Positions 7,468 to 13,259 of a stretch of DNA of 14,353 nt are shown piece after piece. Position 1 is the stretch's first letter. The number at the start of each line of letters is the position of its first letter. The notes below the pieces were generated by a model, which was not told where the DNA came from, did not search any database, and worked only from the letters and a program-made list of their open reading frames with translations. Both the position numbers and the translations under genes were made by a program. Source of the stretch: Pseudomonadota bacterium (GTDB taxonomy: Bacteria; Pseudomonadota; Alphaproteobacteria; Rhizobiales; Rhizobiaceae); NCBI GenBank assembly GCA_023451735.1, contig JAEXYH010000068.1:1-14353 (forward strand). The letters are read 5' to 3'.

Positions 7468-8330
7468 GCATTCCCGCCCAGACAGACGCCTTCTCTGGCG
7501 ACACACAACGCGGCTTCGGCGTCGCTCAATACGGTGCGTGCCTCACCGGCATCATGCTGCGTGAGGGCCTGCGTTTTCTCAATCAGCGCGAACGTTTCAT
7601 CTCTTCGCTGGTGCGGCCGCTTCTGTGGCTGTTTGTCTTCGCCGCCGGTTTTCGCCAGGTTCTGGGGGTGTCGATCATCCCGCCTTACAAGACCTATGTT
7701 CTCTACGAGGTCTATATCACGCCGGGGCTCTGTGGCATGATCCTCTTGTTTTCCGGCATGCAGTCGTCGCTCTCCATGGTCTATGACCGCGAGATGGGGA
7801 ATATGCGCACTTTGCTCGTCAGCCCGTTTCCGCGCTGGTTTCTGCTGGTCTCGAAACTTCTGGCCGGTGTCGCCGTCTCGGTGCTGCAGGTCTATGTGTT
7901 TCTTGCCATTGCCTGGTTCTGGAGCGTCAAGCCGCCGGTGATCGGTTACCTTCTGGTCCTGCCGGCATTGATCCTGGCCGGTATGATGCTGTGTTCGCTC
8001 GGCATGCTGCTGTCCTCGATGATCCGGCAGCTGGAAAACTTTGCCGGCATCATGAATTTCGTGATCTTTCCAATGTATTTCGCCTCCTCGGCGCTCTACC
8101 CGCTCTGGCGAATTCAGGAATCCAGTCCACCTCTCTTCCATATTTGCCAGGCGAACCCTTTCACCTATGCGGTGGAACTGATCCGCTTTGCGCTTTACGG
8201 CCGGATCGACTGGACGTCGCTTGCGGTTGTCTGCGGTTTTACCGTGCTTTTCCTCGGCGGCGCCATTCTCGCCTATGACCCCGCCAAAGGGCTCTTGAGC
8301 CGCAAACGGGATACGGGAGGAAACGGCTGA
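7464..8330 (+). CDS. lutF: ABC-2 type permease (LutF/PedC-like)
   Basis: Inner-membrane subunit of the ABC system. The 288-residue product has about six hydrophobic segments (roughly 50-66, 85-105, 130-153, 160-185, 193-213, 252-271) and the ABC-2 family pattern, including the MVYDREMGNMRTLLVSP loop (105-121) and FPMYFASSALYPLW (202-215). ABC-2 permeases usually export lipids, polysaccharides or drugs, yet this lineage sits in operons required for lanthanide-dependent growth and is encoded with a periplasmic binding protein, so its direction of transport is unclear. It overlaps the ATPase gene by 4 nt and the next gene by 1 nt (TGATG), so production is probably coupled. Confidence 0.92.
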   Translation: MSIPAQTDAFSGDTQRGFGVAQYGACLTGIMLREGLRFLNQRERFISSLVRPLLWLFVFAAGFRQVLGVSIIPPYKTYVLYEVYITPGLCGMILLFSGMQSSLSMVYDREMGNMRTLLVSPFPRWFLLVSKLLAGVAVSVLQVYVFLAIAWFWSVKPPVIGYLLVLPALILAGMMLCSLGMLLSSMIRQLENFAGIMNFVIFPMYFASSALYPLWRIQESSPPLFHICQANPFTYAVELIRFALYGRIDWTSLAVVCGFTVLFLGGAILAYDPAKGLLSRKRDTGGNG

Positions 8331-8959
8331 TGCTGCCGATCATGCGTGTTCTGATGGCCGCGACCTTGGGAGCTGCGGCAATATCATCGCTGGCTTTTTC
8401 CGCTCAAGGAGATGATCCGGACTGGCCCTGCATCCAGCGCAAGGTGCCCGAACTGTCAATCGGCCAGATCTGGACCGGCCCCGAACTGCCGCCGCAGGCT
8501 GCAGACTGGTCAAAGGACGAGGCGGTATCGGAGTTGGTGGATGATCTCACTGCACGACGTCTTCCGCTGCCGGAGGCACAAGAGAAGATCAAGGCTTATC
8601 GCGACACGCTGCCGACAGACCAGCGGCCACAACATATCGCCATGCTGATACAGGGCCTGTTCGACAAGATGAATGGCGAGCGCAGTCATGTCATCTCGGG
8701 CATCGCCCGTTATGCGCATCGCCAGCGCGATCTGGCAGCCAGCCTGCGTCGGGAAGGCTCTGCCCTCGACGCCATGCGCGCAAAGCCGGATGCAGACCAG
8801 AACCAGGTGACGCTGCGCAGCGAACAACTGATGTTCCAGACACGCATCTTCCAGGAGCGCGTCCAGTCGCTCACCTATGTCTGCGAGGTGCCGACATTGA
8901 TCGAGCAGCGCCTGTATGCGCTGGTCAAGACGCTCTCCGAAGCCTCGCCTGCGCAGTGA
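8330..8959 (+). CDS. Exported helical protein with two cysteines (LutG-like)
   Basis: The 209-residue product has a signal peptide (about 1-25) and a mature region that begins with DDPDWPCIQRKVPELSIGQIW, a block I associate with small exported proteins at the end of lut/ped-type operons, probably lutG. The rest is mostly charged amphipathic helix, with long runs such as HRQRDLAASLRREGSALDAM (130-149). Its only two mature cysteines, 34 and 185, lie near the two ends and could form a disulphide holding a helical hairpin. No catalytic motif is visible. Its function is unknown; binding to the ABC permease or the metal carrier is inferred from position only. The ATG overlaps the permease stop (TGATG), with GGAGG 9 nt upstream. 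Last gene of the operon; it converges on the cytochrome gene 22 nt away with no clear terminator. Confidence 0.85.
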   Translation: MLPIMRVLMAATLGAAAISSLAFSAQGDDPDWPCIQRKVPELSIGQIWTGPELPPQAADWSKDEAVSELVDDLTARRLPLPEAQEKIKAYRDTLPTDQRPQHIAMLIQGLFDKMNGERSHVISGIARYAHRQRDLAASLRREGSALDAMRAKPDADQNQVTLRSEQLMFQTRIFQERVQSLTYVCEVPTLIEQRLYALVKTLSEASPAQ

Positions 8960-8981
8960 AGCCAGGCGCTTCGGCAGGCGA

Positions 8982-9362
8982 TTACGGCGAAAACTGCTTC
9001 AGATAGGCTATGACATCGGCCACGTCCTTGTCCGCCTTCAGCCCGACGAAAGCCATTTTGGTGCCTTTGACGACGCCTTTCGGGTCATGAAGGTAGGTGG
9101 CAAGTGTCGCCTCATCCCACACCATGCCGCCCTTGCCGGCATCGGCCATGGCGGCCGAGTATTTGAAGCCTTCGTGGGATCCGGCCGTTCGTCCAAACAG
9201 TCCTTTCAGCGAAGGTCCGATCTTGTTCTGATCGGTGTCGGAGACATGACAGGCCTTGCATTTCGCAAATACCTTTTCACCCGCAGCCGCATCCTGGCCA
9301 AAGGCATAGCCCGCCATCGGCAACACAAGGCCGATGGCGCCAATATAACAGATGGCACGCAT
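8982..9362 (-). CDS. Periplasmic class I cytochrome c
   Basis: A 126-residue single-haem cytochrome with signal peptide (about 1-23) and mature domain from DAAAGEKVFAKCKACH. The haem site is C35-x2-C38-H39, and Met103 in GTKMAF is the likely sixth ligand. The segments GPSLKGLFGRTAG and the ending DVIAYLKQFSP are typical of small soluble cytochromes of the c2/c550 type. It could carry electrons from XoxG or another donor to an oxidase, but its gene points the opposite way to xoxFGJ, so any link is by neighbourhood only. The ATG at 9362 has GGGAGGA about 5 nt upstream; an upstream GTG frame adds residues before the signal peptide and was rejected. Confidence 0.95.
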   Translation of the reverse strand: MRAICYIGAIGLVLPMAGYAFGQDAAAGEKVFAKCKACHVSDTDQNKIGPSLKGLFGRTAGSHEGFKYSAAMADAGKGGMVWDEATLATYLHDPKGVVKGTKMAFVGLKADKDVADVIAYLKQFSP

Positions 9363-9428
9363 AGAGTTCCTCCCAAAAGCATGAGCGGTGGCGGAGCTAC
9401 TCGGTCCGACACCACGCCTGCACACGCA

Positions 9429-9456
9429 AGGGTAGTTCGTAGTGATGCTAAGTCAA
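9429..9456 (-). promoter_or_regulatory. Weak candidate promoter of the cytochrome c gene
   Basis: On the minus strand TTGACT (9456-9451) and TACCCT (9434-9429) are 16 bp apart. The -35 is good and the -10 poor. It lies 67 nt before the start codon. Confidence 0.22.
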
Positions 9457-9523
9457 CATCCTGAATTCGCGCCTTTTACAAAATAAAGTTGCATCAGTAT
9501 TTGCGCATGTTCCGCCTGTCTGA

Positions 9524-9552
9524 TTGACGGTTTTTTCAGCTGAGCGTAATCT
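9524..9552 (+). promoter_or_regulatory. Candidate promoter of the 69-residue gene
   Basis: TTGACG (9524-9529) and TAATCT (9547-9552) are separated by 17 bp. The -35 matches the consensus at five of six bases; the -10 is weak. A start near 9559 would give a leader of about 60 nt containing a GCCCGC/GCGGGC hairpin (9556-9561 with 9573-9578). Confidence 0.35.
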
Positions 9553-9620
9553 ACAGCCCGCTGACGACGCCTGCGGGCCAACAAAATCGCAGTCCGCATG
9601 ATGCAGGAGAGGGACTTGCG

Positions 9621-9830
9621 ATGAACATGGTCGATCTCGTCCTGACGGTGTGTCTGTTGGCCGATCCCAGCGATTGCCGCAATGAGCATCTGCTTTTCGA
9701 AAGCCGCGGTTCGCTGTTCCAATGCATGATCCTGGCGCCGGCGGAAATCGCGAAATGGTCGGGGCAGCATCCTGCCGTAAAGATTGTTCGCTGGAAATGT
9801 GCATTTCCCGACAAGGGCCGCAAGGTCTGA
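9621..9830 (+). CDS. Small four-cysteine conserved protein of unknown function
   Basis: A 69-residue product with cysteines at 11, 19, 35 and 60, a hydrophobic start (LVLTVCLLADPSDC) and a conserved-looking core (ESRGSLFQCMILAPAEIAKWS, then VRWKC). I recall similar small unnamed proteins in rhizobia and other alphaproteobacteria but know no function. There is no cleavable signal peptide; the first 14 residues could only be a short hydrophobic strand. The cysteine spacing suggests two disulphides or a small metal site. The gene is supported by an AGGAGAGGG ribosome site just before the ATG, an upstream -35 element and normal codon use. It stands alone between the cytochrome c gene and a convergent exported-protein gene. 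Confidence 0.75.
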   Translation: MNMVDLVLTVCLLADPSDCRNEHLLFESRGSLFQCMILAPAEIAKWSGQHPAVKIVRWKCAFPDKGRKV

Positions 9831-9862
9831 TTTTTCCGGCCGACAGGGAATTGGTGAGGCGG

Positions 9863-10207
9863 TCAGAAACAGCGAACGTCAGCCTCCGCCTGGGCGCGCC
9901 GCAGCTCCGAGACAGCAGATTTCGCAACGGCTCCCTGACGGAAGAGCACTCCTCGCTCGCCCGTCTGCAAGCCCAGGCTCATAAAAGTCTCAGCCGCCTC
10001 GTAACGCTCGTAGGTTACGATCGACGAGATGACGTCGATCGAGCAAGAGCAACTTTGAAGTGCGTTTCGCGTTTCACCGTTCGCTTTCATGCAACCATGA
10101 ACGTAATCGACTATTGCAACCGTCGGGTAGTCGTCGCGCGCCAAGACGATTGTGGTGAAGCCGAGTGAAACGAAGAAGAATGTGAGCCAAAAAATTCTGA
10201 TAAACAT
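9863..10207 (-). CDS. Small exported cysteine-rich protein of unknown function
   Basis: A 114-residue product with a clear signal peptide (about 1-23, ending TIVLA) and a mature part with cysteines at 39, 53, 55 and 113. The core VDYVHGCMKANG...LQSCSCSID and the C-terminal ELRRAQAEADVRCF look like a conserved family of exported proteins that I recall near methanol-oxidation genes in alphaproteobacteria; no biochemical function is known to me. Four cysteines suggest two disulphides in the periplasm. The ATG at 10207 follows AAGGAAGG at 6 nt; a TTG one codon earlier is less likely. It diverges from xoxF over a 416-nt control region and shares an 11-bp upstream element with pqqA, which hints at co-regulation. 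Confidence 0.8.
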   Translation of the reverse strand: MFIRIFWLTFFFVSLGFTTIVLARDDYPTVAIVDYVHGCMKANGETRNALQSCSCSIDVISSIVTYERYEAAETFMSLGLQTGERGVLFRQGAVAKSAVSELRRAQAEADVRCF

Positions 10208-10254
10208 CAAAAACCTTCCTTCGTCATGGCGTTGTACTCCCGATATTCAAAAAG

Positions 10255-10265
10255 AATTCCACGAT
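10255..10265 (-). promoter_or_regulatory. Shared 11-bp element, copy 2 (114-residue gene)
   Basis: ATCGTGGAATT on the minus strand, 47 nt before the start of the 114-residue gene. It is identical to, and in the same orientation and nearly the same position as, the copy in the pqqA promoter (3595-3605). Confidence 0.4.
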
Positions 10266-10376
10266 CATCTTCAAATTATCGTTCAATTGATTTAAGTAAT
10301 ACTCGTGAGCATCCGCAATAAAATATGTCGCGTAGCAGCAAATTCAATTATAGACAAAGTCATTCTGAATAATACA

Positions 10377-10405
10377 CTTGCCGCGATTAATGTAATACCC
10401 TATCT
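10377..10405 (+). promoter_or_regulatory. Candidate xoxF promoter
   Basis: CTTGCC (10377-10382), 17 bp, CTATCT (10400-10405) matches the rhizobial sigma-70 pattern CTTGAC-N17-CTATAT at 10 of 12 positions. Transcription from here would give a leader of about 210 nt before xoxF. The spacer holds a small dyad, ATTA-ATG-TAAT (10386-10396). Confidence 0.45.
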
Positions 10406-10466
10406 TTTGATCGGTTTCCGGCTTCAAGGTCTTGTTTTTGGGAGAGGCAAGATCCGCAGGCCTATC

Positions 10467-10498
10467 GGGTGGGCAGTAAAGGTGCCCTTGGCCCATCC
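10467..10498 (+). promoter_or_regulatory. Two mutually exclusive hairpins in the xoxF leader
   Basis: GGGTGGGC (10467-10474) can pair with GCCCATCC (10491-10498) in 8 pairs including one G-U. GGGCA (10471-10475) can instead pair with TGCCC (10483-10487). Both use 10471-10474, so only one can form at a time. Whether this switches expression is unknown. Confidence 0.3.
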
Positions 10499-10518
10499 TT
10501 TTGCCGTGACACGCTGAC

Positions 10519-10530
10519 GGAAACGTTTCC
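10519..10530. promoter_or_regulatory. 12-bp palindrome upstream of xoxF
   Basis: GGAAACGTTTCC is a perfect 12-bp palindrome with a central CG, the form of many LacI/GalR-family operators. It is 93 nt before the xoxF start and about 110 nt after the candidate promoter start, which would make it a downstream roadblock site unless another promoter is used. Confidence 0.4.
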
Positions 10531-10564
10531 CGCACATTGAGAAAATCACTTGGCTGCGCTGGAG

Positions 10565-10597
10565 CACGCGACGGTTCGAGACAACGAACCGTGCGTG
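10565..10597 (+). promoter_or_regulatory. Strong hairpin just before the xoxF ribosome site
   Basis: ACGGTTCG (10571-10578) and CGAACCGT (10585-10592) pair perfectly around the loop AGACAA. CACGC (10565-10569) and GCGTG (10593-10597) add five pairs across one bulged G (10570), giving 13 pairs in all. It ends 13 nt before the GGGAGGA ribosome site and has no T-run, so it is not a terminator. It may stabilise the xoxF mRNA, modulate translation, or act in DNA as an operator dyad. Confidence 0.55.
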
Positions 10598-10623
10598 GAT
10601 AATAAGCATCGGGAGGATTTCAC

Positions 10624-12546
10624 ATGCGGATACCTGTCAATTCCAACATTGCACGAAATCTATTTCTGCCACTGGCGACCGCGGGCATTCTGGCCACAGG
10701 GTTTGCCGGTATGGCTTTCGCCAACGACGACCTGACCAAGCTTGCAAAAGACCCGAAGAACTGGGCGATGCCGACCGGCAATTATGCCAACCATCGTTAT
10801 TCGGAACTCAAGGAAATCACCGCAAGTAACGTCAAGAACCTGCAGGTGAAATGGAGTTTTTCGACCGGCGTCCTCAGAGGCCATGAGGGTGGTCCGCTGG
10901 TCATCGGCGATGTGATGTATATTCACACGCCGTTCCCCAACATCGTTTATGCACTCGATCTGAAGAACGACGGCAAAATTCTCTGGAAATACGAACCCAA
11001 GCAGGATCCGAACGTCATCGGCATCATGTGTTGTGACACGGTCAACCGAGGGGTGGCCTATGGTGACGGCAAGATCATCCTGAACCAGGCCGATACGACG
11101 GTGGTGGCGCTCGATGCCAAAACCGGCAAGGTCGTATGGTCGGTGAAGAATGGTGATCAGATCGATGGCGGCAAGGGTGAATCCGGTACGGCTGCACCGC
11201 TTGTGGTCAAGGACAAGGTGCTGATCGGCATTTCCGGCGCCGAATTCGGCGTTCGCGGCTGGACTGCGGCCTATAATCTGAAAGACGGCTCGCTTGCGTG
11301 GAAAGCCTATTCGACCGGGCCTGACTCCGAAACGCTGATCGACCCGGAAAAGACAACCCATCTGGGCAAGCCGGTCGGCAAGGATTCCGGCATCAATACC
11401 TGGGAAGGCGAGCAATGGAAGACCGGCGGCGGCACGACCTGGGGCTGGTTCTCCTACGATGCGAAGTCCAACCTCATCTATTACGGTACCGGCAATCCTT
11501 CGACCTGGAATCCGGTTCAACGGCCCGGCGACAATCGCTGGTCGATGACGCTGATGGCCCGCGATGCCGATACCGGTAAAGCCAAATGGCTTTATCAGAT
11601 GACCCCGCACGACGAGTGGGATTATGACGGGGTCAACGAGAACATCCTTGTCGACGGCATGGAGGTCAAAGGCAAGAAACACGACGTTCTGGTGCATTTC
11701 GACCGAAACGGCTTCGGCTACACGCTGGACCGGGTAAGCGGCGAGTTGTTGGTGGCCAAGAAATACGATCCGAAGGTCAACTGGGCGACGGAAGTCGTGA
11801 TGGATCCGAAAAGCGAACAATATGGCCGGCCACAGGTGGTCGCGAAATATTCGACGCAACAGAACGGCGAGGACGTCAATTCCACCGGCATCTGCCCCGC
11901 CGCGCTCGGCTCGAAGGATCAGCAGCCGGCGACCTATTCACCGAAGACGGGCCTCTTCTACGTGCCGACAAACCATGTCTGCATGGATTATGAGCCCTAC
12001 AAGGTGAGTTACACGGCCGGCCAGCCCTATGTCGGAGCCACCGTCTCGATGTATCCGGCGCCGGAAAGCCATGGCGGCATGGGCAATTTCATCGCCTGGG
12101 ATGCCGCCAAGGGTGAGATCGTCTGGTCGATACCGGAACAGTTTTCCGTATGGTCGGGAGCACTTGCCACGGCAGGTGACGTGGTCTTCTACGGGACGCT
12201 GGAAGGCTATATCAAGGCGGTCGATCTGAAGGGCAAGGAACTTTACAAGTTCAAGACGCCCTCGGGGATCATCGGCAATATCAACACGTTCGAACATGAC
12301 GGAAAACAATATATCGCCGTGCTTTCGGGCGTTGGCGGCTGGGCCGGCATCGGTCTTGCCGGTGGCCTGCTCTCTCCCGAAAATGCTGCGGCATGGCATG
12401 GCGCGGTGGATCAGGGACGCGGCGGTCAGGATGAAACTGCCGTCGTCGGAACGGCGGGCCTCGGCGCTGTCGGCGGTTATGCGGCGCTTGCCGACTACAC
12501 TACGCTCGGCGGCCAGTTGACGGTGTTTGGCCTTCCGGAAAACTGA
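10624..12546 (+). CDS. xoxF: XoxF, lanthanide-dependent PQQ methanol dehydrogenase
   Basis: Periplasmic quinoprotein that oxidises methanol with PQQ and a rare-earth ion. The 640-residue product has a signal peptide (1-33, AFA) and the eight-bladed quinoprotein propeller. Cys136-Cys137 is the vicinal disulphide over PQQ. Expected metal/PQQ residues are Glu207 (GAEFG), Asn291 (GNPSTW), catalytic Asp333 and Arg361. Asp335 in WDYDGVNE is the extra carboxylate that marks XoxF; calcium enzymes have a small residue there. It is longer than the roughly 600 residues usual for XoxF, mainly from an apparent insert near 584-610 before TAGLGAVGGY. The start has GGGAGGA 7 nt upstream. xoxG and xoxJ follow. 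Methanol as substrate is inferred from family; other small alcohols are possible. Confidence 0.96.
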   Translation: MRIPVNSNIARNLFLPLATAGILATGFAGMAFANDDLTKLAKDPKNWAMPTGNYANHRYSELKEITASNVKNLQVKWSFSTGVLRGHEGGPLVIGDVMYIHTPFPNIVYALDLKNDGKILWKYEPKQDPNVIGIMCCDTVNRGVAYGDGKIILNQADTTVVALDAKTGKVVWSVKNGDQIDGGKGESGTAAPLVVKDKVLIGISGAEFGVRGWTAAYNLKDGSLAWKAYSTGPDSETLIDPEKTTHLGKPVGKDSGINTWEGEQWKTGGGTTWGWFSYDAKSNLIYYGTGNPSTWNPVQRPGDNRWSMTLMARDADTGKAKWLYQMTPHDEWDYDGVNENILVDGMEVKGKKHDVLVHFDRNGFGYTLDRVSGELLVAKKYDPKVNWATEVVMDPKSEQYGRPQVVAKYSTQQNGEDVNSTGICPAALGSKDQQPATYSPKTGLFYVPTNHVCMDYEPYKVSYTAGQPYVGATVSMYPAPESHGGMGNFIAWDAAKGEIVWSIPEQFSVWSGALATAGDVVFYGTLEGYIKAVDLKGKELYKFKTPSGIIGNINTFEHDGKQYIAVLSGVGGWAGIGLAGGLLSPENAAAWHGAVDQGRGGQDETAVVGTAGLGAVGGYAALADYTTLGGQLTVFGLPEN

Positions 12547-12568
12547 CGATCGACAATCCTCCGTCAAT

Positions 12569-12594
12569 GGGTCGCGCTCTTCGTGGCGCGGCCC
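12569..12594 (+). repeat. Hairpin 1 after xoxF
   Basis: GGGTCGCG (12569-12576) pairs with CGCGGCCC (12587-12594) in 8 pairs with one G-U and a 10-nt loop. It begins 22 nt after the xoxF stop. No T-run follows; it could protect the xoxF mRNA 3' end. Confidence 0.45.
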
Positions 12595-12632
12595 TCAAGG
12601 CATCGAATGATCATCCGAAACGACTGTGTGGG

Positions 12633-12660
12633 CAAGCTTCGTCATTTGGGTCGAAGCTTG
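12633..12660 (+). terminator. Hairpin 2 in the xoxF-xoxG gap, possible partial terminator
   Basis: CAAGCTTCG (12633-12641) and CGAAGCTTG (12652-12660) form a perfect 9-bp stem with a 10-nt loop. GGGGCTTTTT follows within about 15 nt. The T-run is set back from the stem, so only partial termination or mRNA processing is likely, lowering xoxGJ relative to xoxF. Confidence 0.4.
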
Positions 12661-12712
12661 GAGGCGGGGCTTTTTCATCGCTCCCGAAATGTTTGACATG
12701 TGAGGTTCATCA

Positions 12713-13258
12713 ATGGCTTTTCGCAATGCAGCTTTCGCATTTGGCATCGTGACAATCTCATTTCTGACATCTGGCTCATTTCTGACATCTGGAATGGCCC
12801 TCGCCGATGATGACAAGGAAAAGGCGGCGGCGGCGAGCGAGGAAGATGGCAAGTTTCTCGACAAGGAGGGAAATCCGACCTTCAAAATCCAGGCGGACGG
12901 TACGGTCGATTGGTATACGTTCAGTGGCTACCGGCGGTATCATTCCGACTGTCATGTCTGTCATGGGCCAGATGGCGTCGGGTCCAGTTACGCGCCAGCC
13001 TTGGCCGACAGTCTCAAGCGGATGGATTATGCGAGTTTCCTGTCGATCGTGGCGGAAGGGCGCAAAAATGTCGGTGGCGGCAAGGAAAACGTCATGCCGG
13101 CTTTTGGCGATAACAAGAATGTCTACTGTTATCTCGACGACATCTACGTCTATCTGCGGGCTCGTGCGGTTGGTGCAGCCCCCCGCGGTCGACCGCCGAA
13201 AAAGGCCGACAAACCGCAAGGGGCAAAAGACTACGAAACCTCCTGTATGGGAGGCTGA
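12713..13258 (+). CDS. xoxG: XoxG-type cytochrome c, electron acceptor of XoxF
   Basis: Periplasmic single-haem cytochrome that should take electrons from XoxF. The 181-residue product has a signal peptide (about 1-31, MALA) and haem motif C80-x2-C83-H84, with Met128 in NVMPAFGD the likely axial ligand. Two further cysteines, 139 and 178, match the four-cysteine, methanol-metabolism-related cytochrome type and probably form a disulphide. The mature N terminus is rich in Asp, Glu and Lys; the C-terminal tail is rich in Pro and Lys. The signal peptide contains a perfect 18-bp in-frame tandem duplication (SFLTSG twice, 16-27). GAGG lies 7 nt before the ATG. It is 166 nt after xoxF, past two hairpins, and 1 nt before xoxJ. 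Confidence 0.93.
   Translation: MAFRNAAFAFGIVTISFLTSGSFLTSGMALADDDKEKAAAASEEDGKFLDKEGNPTFKIQADGTVDWYTFSGYRRYHSDCHVCHGPDGVGSSYAPALADSLKRMDYASFLSIVAEGRKNVGGGKENVMPAFGDNKNVYCYLDDIYVYLRARAVGAAPRGRPPKKADKPQGAKDYETSCMGG
12757..12792 (+). repeat. Perfect 18-bp tandem duplication in the xoxG signal peptide
   Basis: CTCATTTCTGACATCTGG occurs twice, back to back (12757-12774 and 12775-12792), with no difference. It is in frame and doubles six residues of the hydrophobic signal core. Confidence 0.97.
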
Positions 13259-13259
13259 C

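Larger units (their letters stand above)
10208..10623. other. Control region between the exported-protein gene and xoxF
   Basis: This 416-nt gap holds no convincing gene. Its first half (about 10230-10430) is clearly AT-rich compared with the rest of the window; the second half is GC-rich and full of inverted repeats. It carries the second copy of the shared 11-bp element, a candidate xoxF promoter, two alternative hairpins, a 12-bp palindrome and a strong hairpin before the xoxF ribosome site (GGGAGGA, 7 nt from the ATG), each listed separately. A 70-codon plus-strand open frame at 10305-10517 lacks a ribosome site and is not called. Confidence 0.6.

Noticed and set aside
8958..8972. GAAGC/GCTTC stem between the convergent last transporter gene and the cytochrome gene as a bidirectional terminator
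   Set aside because: Only 5 pairs and no T-tract on either strand.
10305..10517. 70-codon plus-strand open frame upstream of xoxF
   Set aside because: No ribosome site, falls across the candidate promoter and leader, and resembles no protein I know.
10660..11859. 399-codon open frame on the minus strand opposite xoxF
   Set aside because: It lies wholly inside a certain gene, has no family resemblance or ribosome site, and is the kind of antisense frame that GC-rich codon bias creates.
12807..13259. Upstream extension of xoxJ across xoxG
   Set aside because: The extension is an out-of-frame reading of xoxG; the ATG at 13260 has a good ribosome site and starts a signal peptide.
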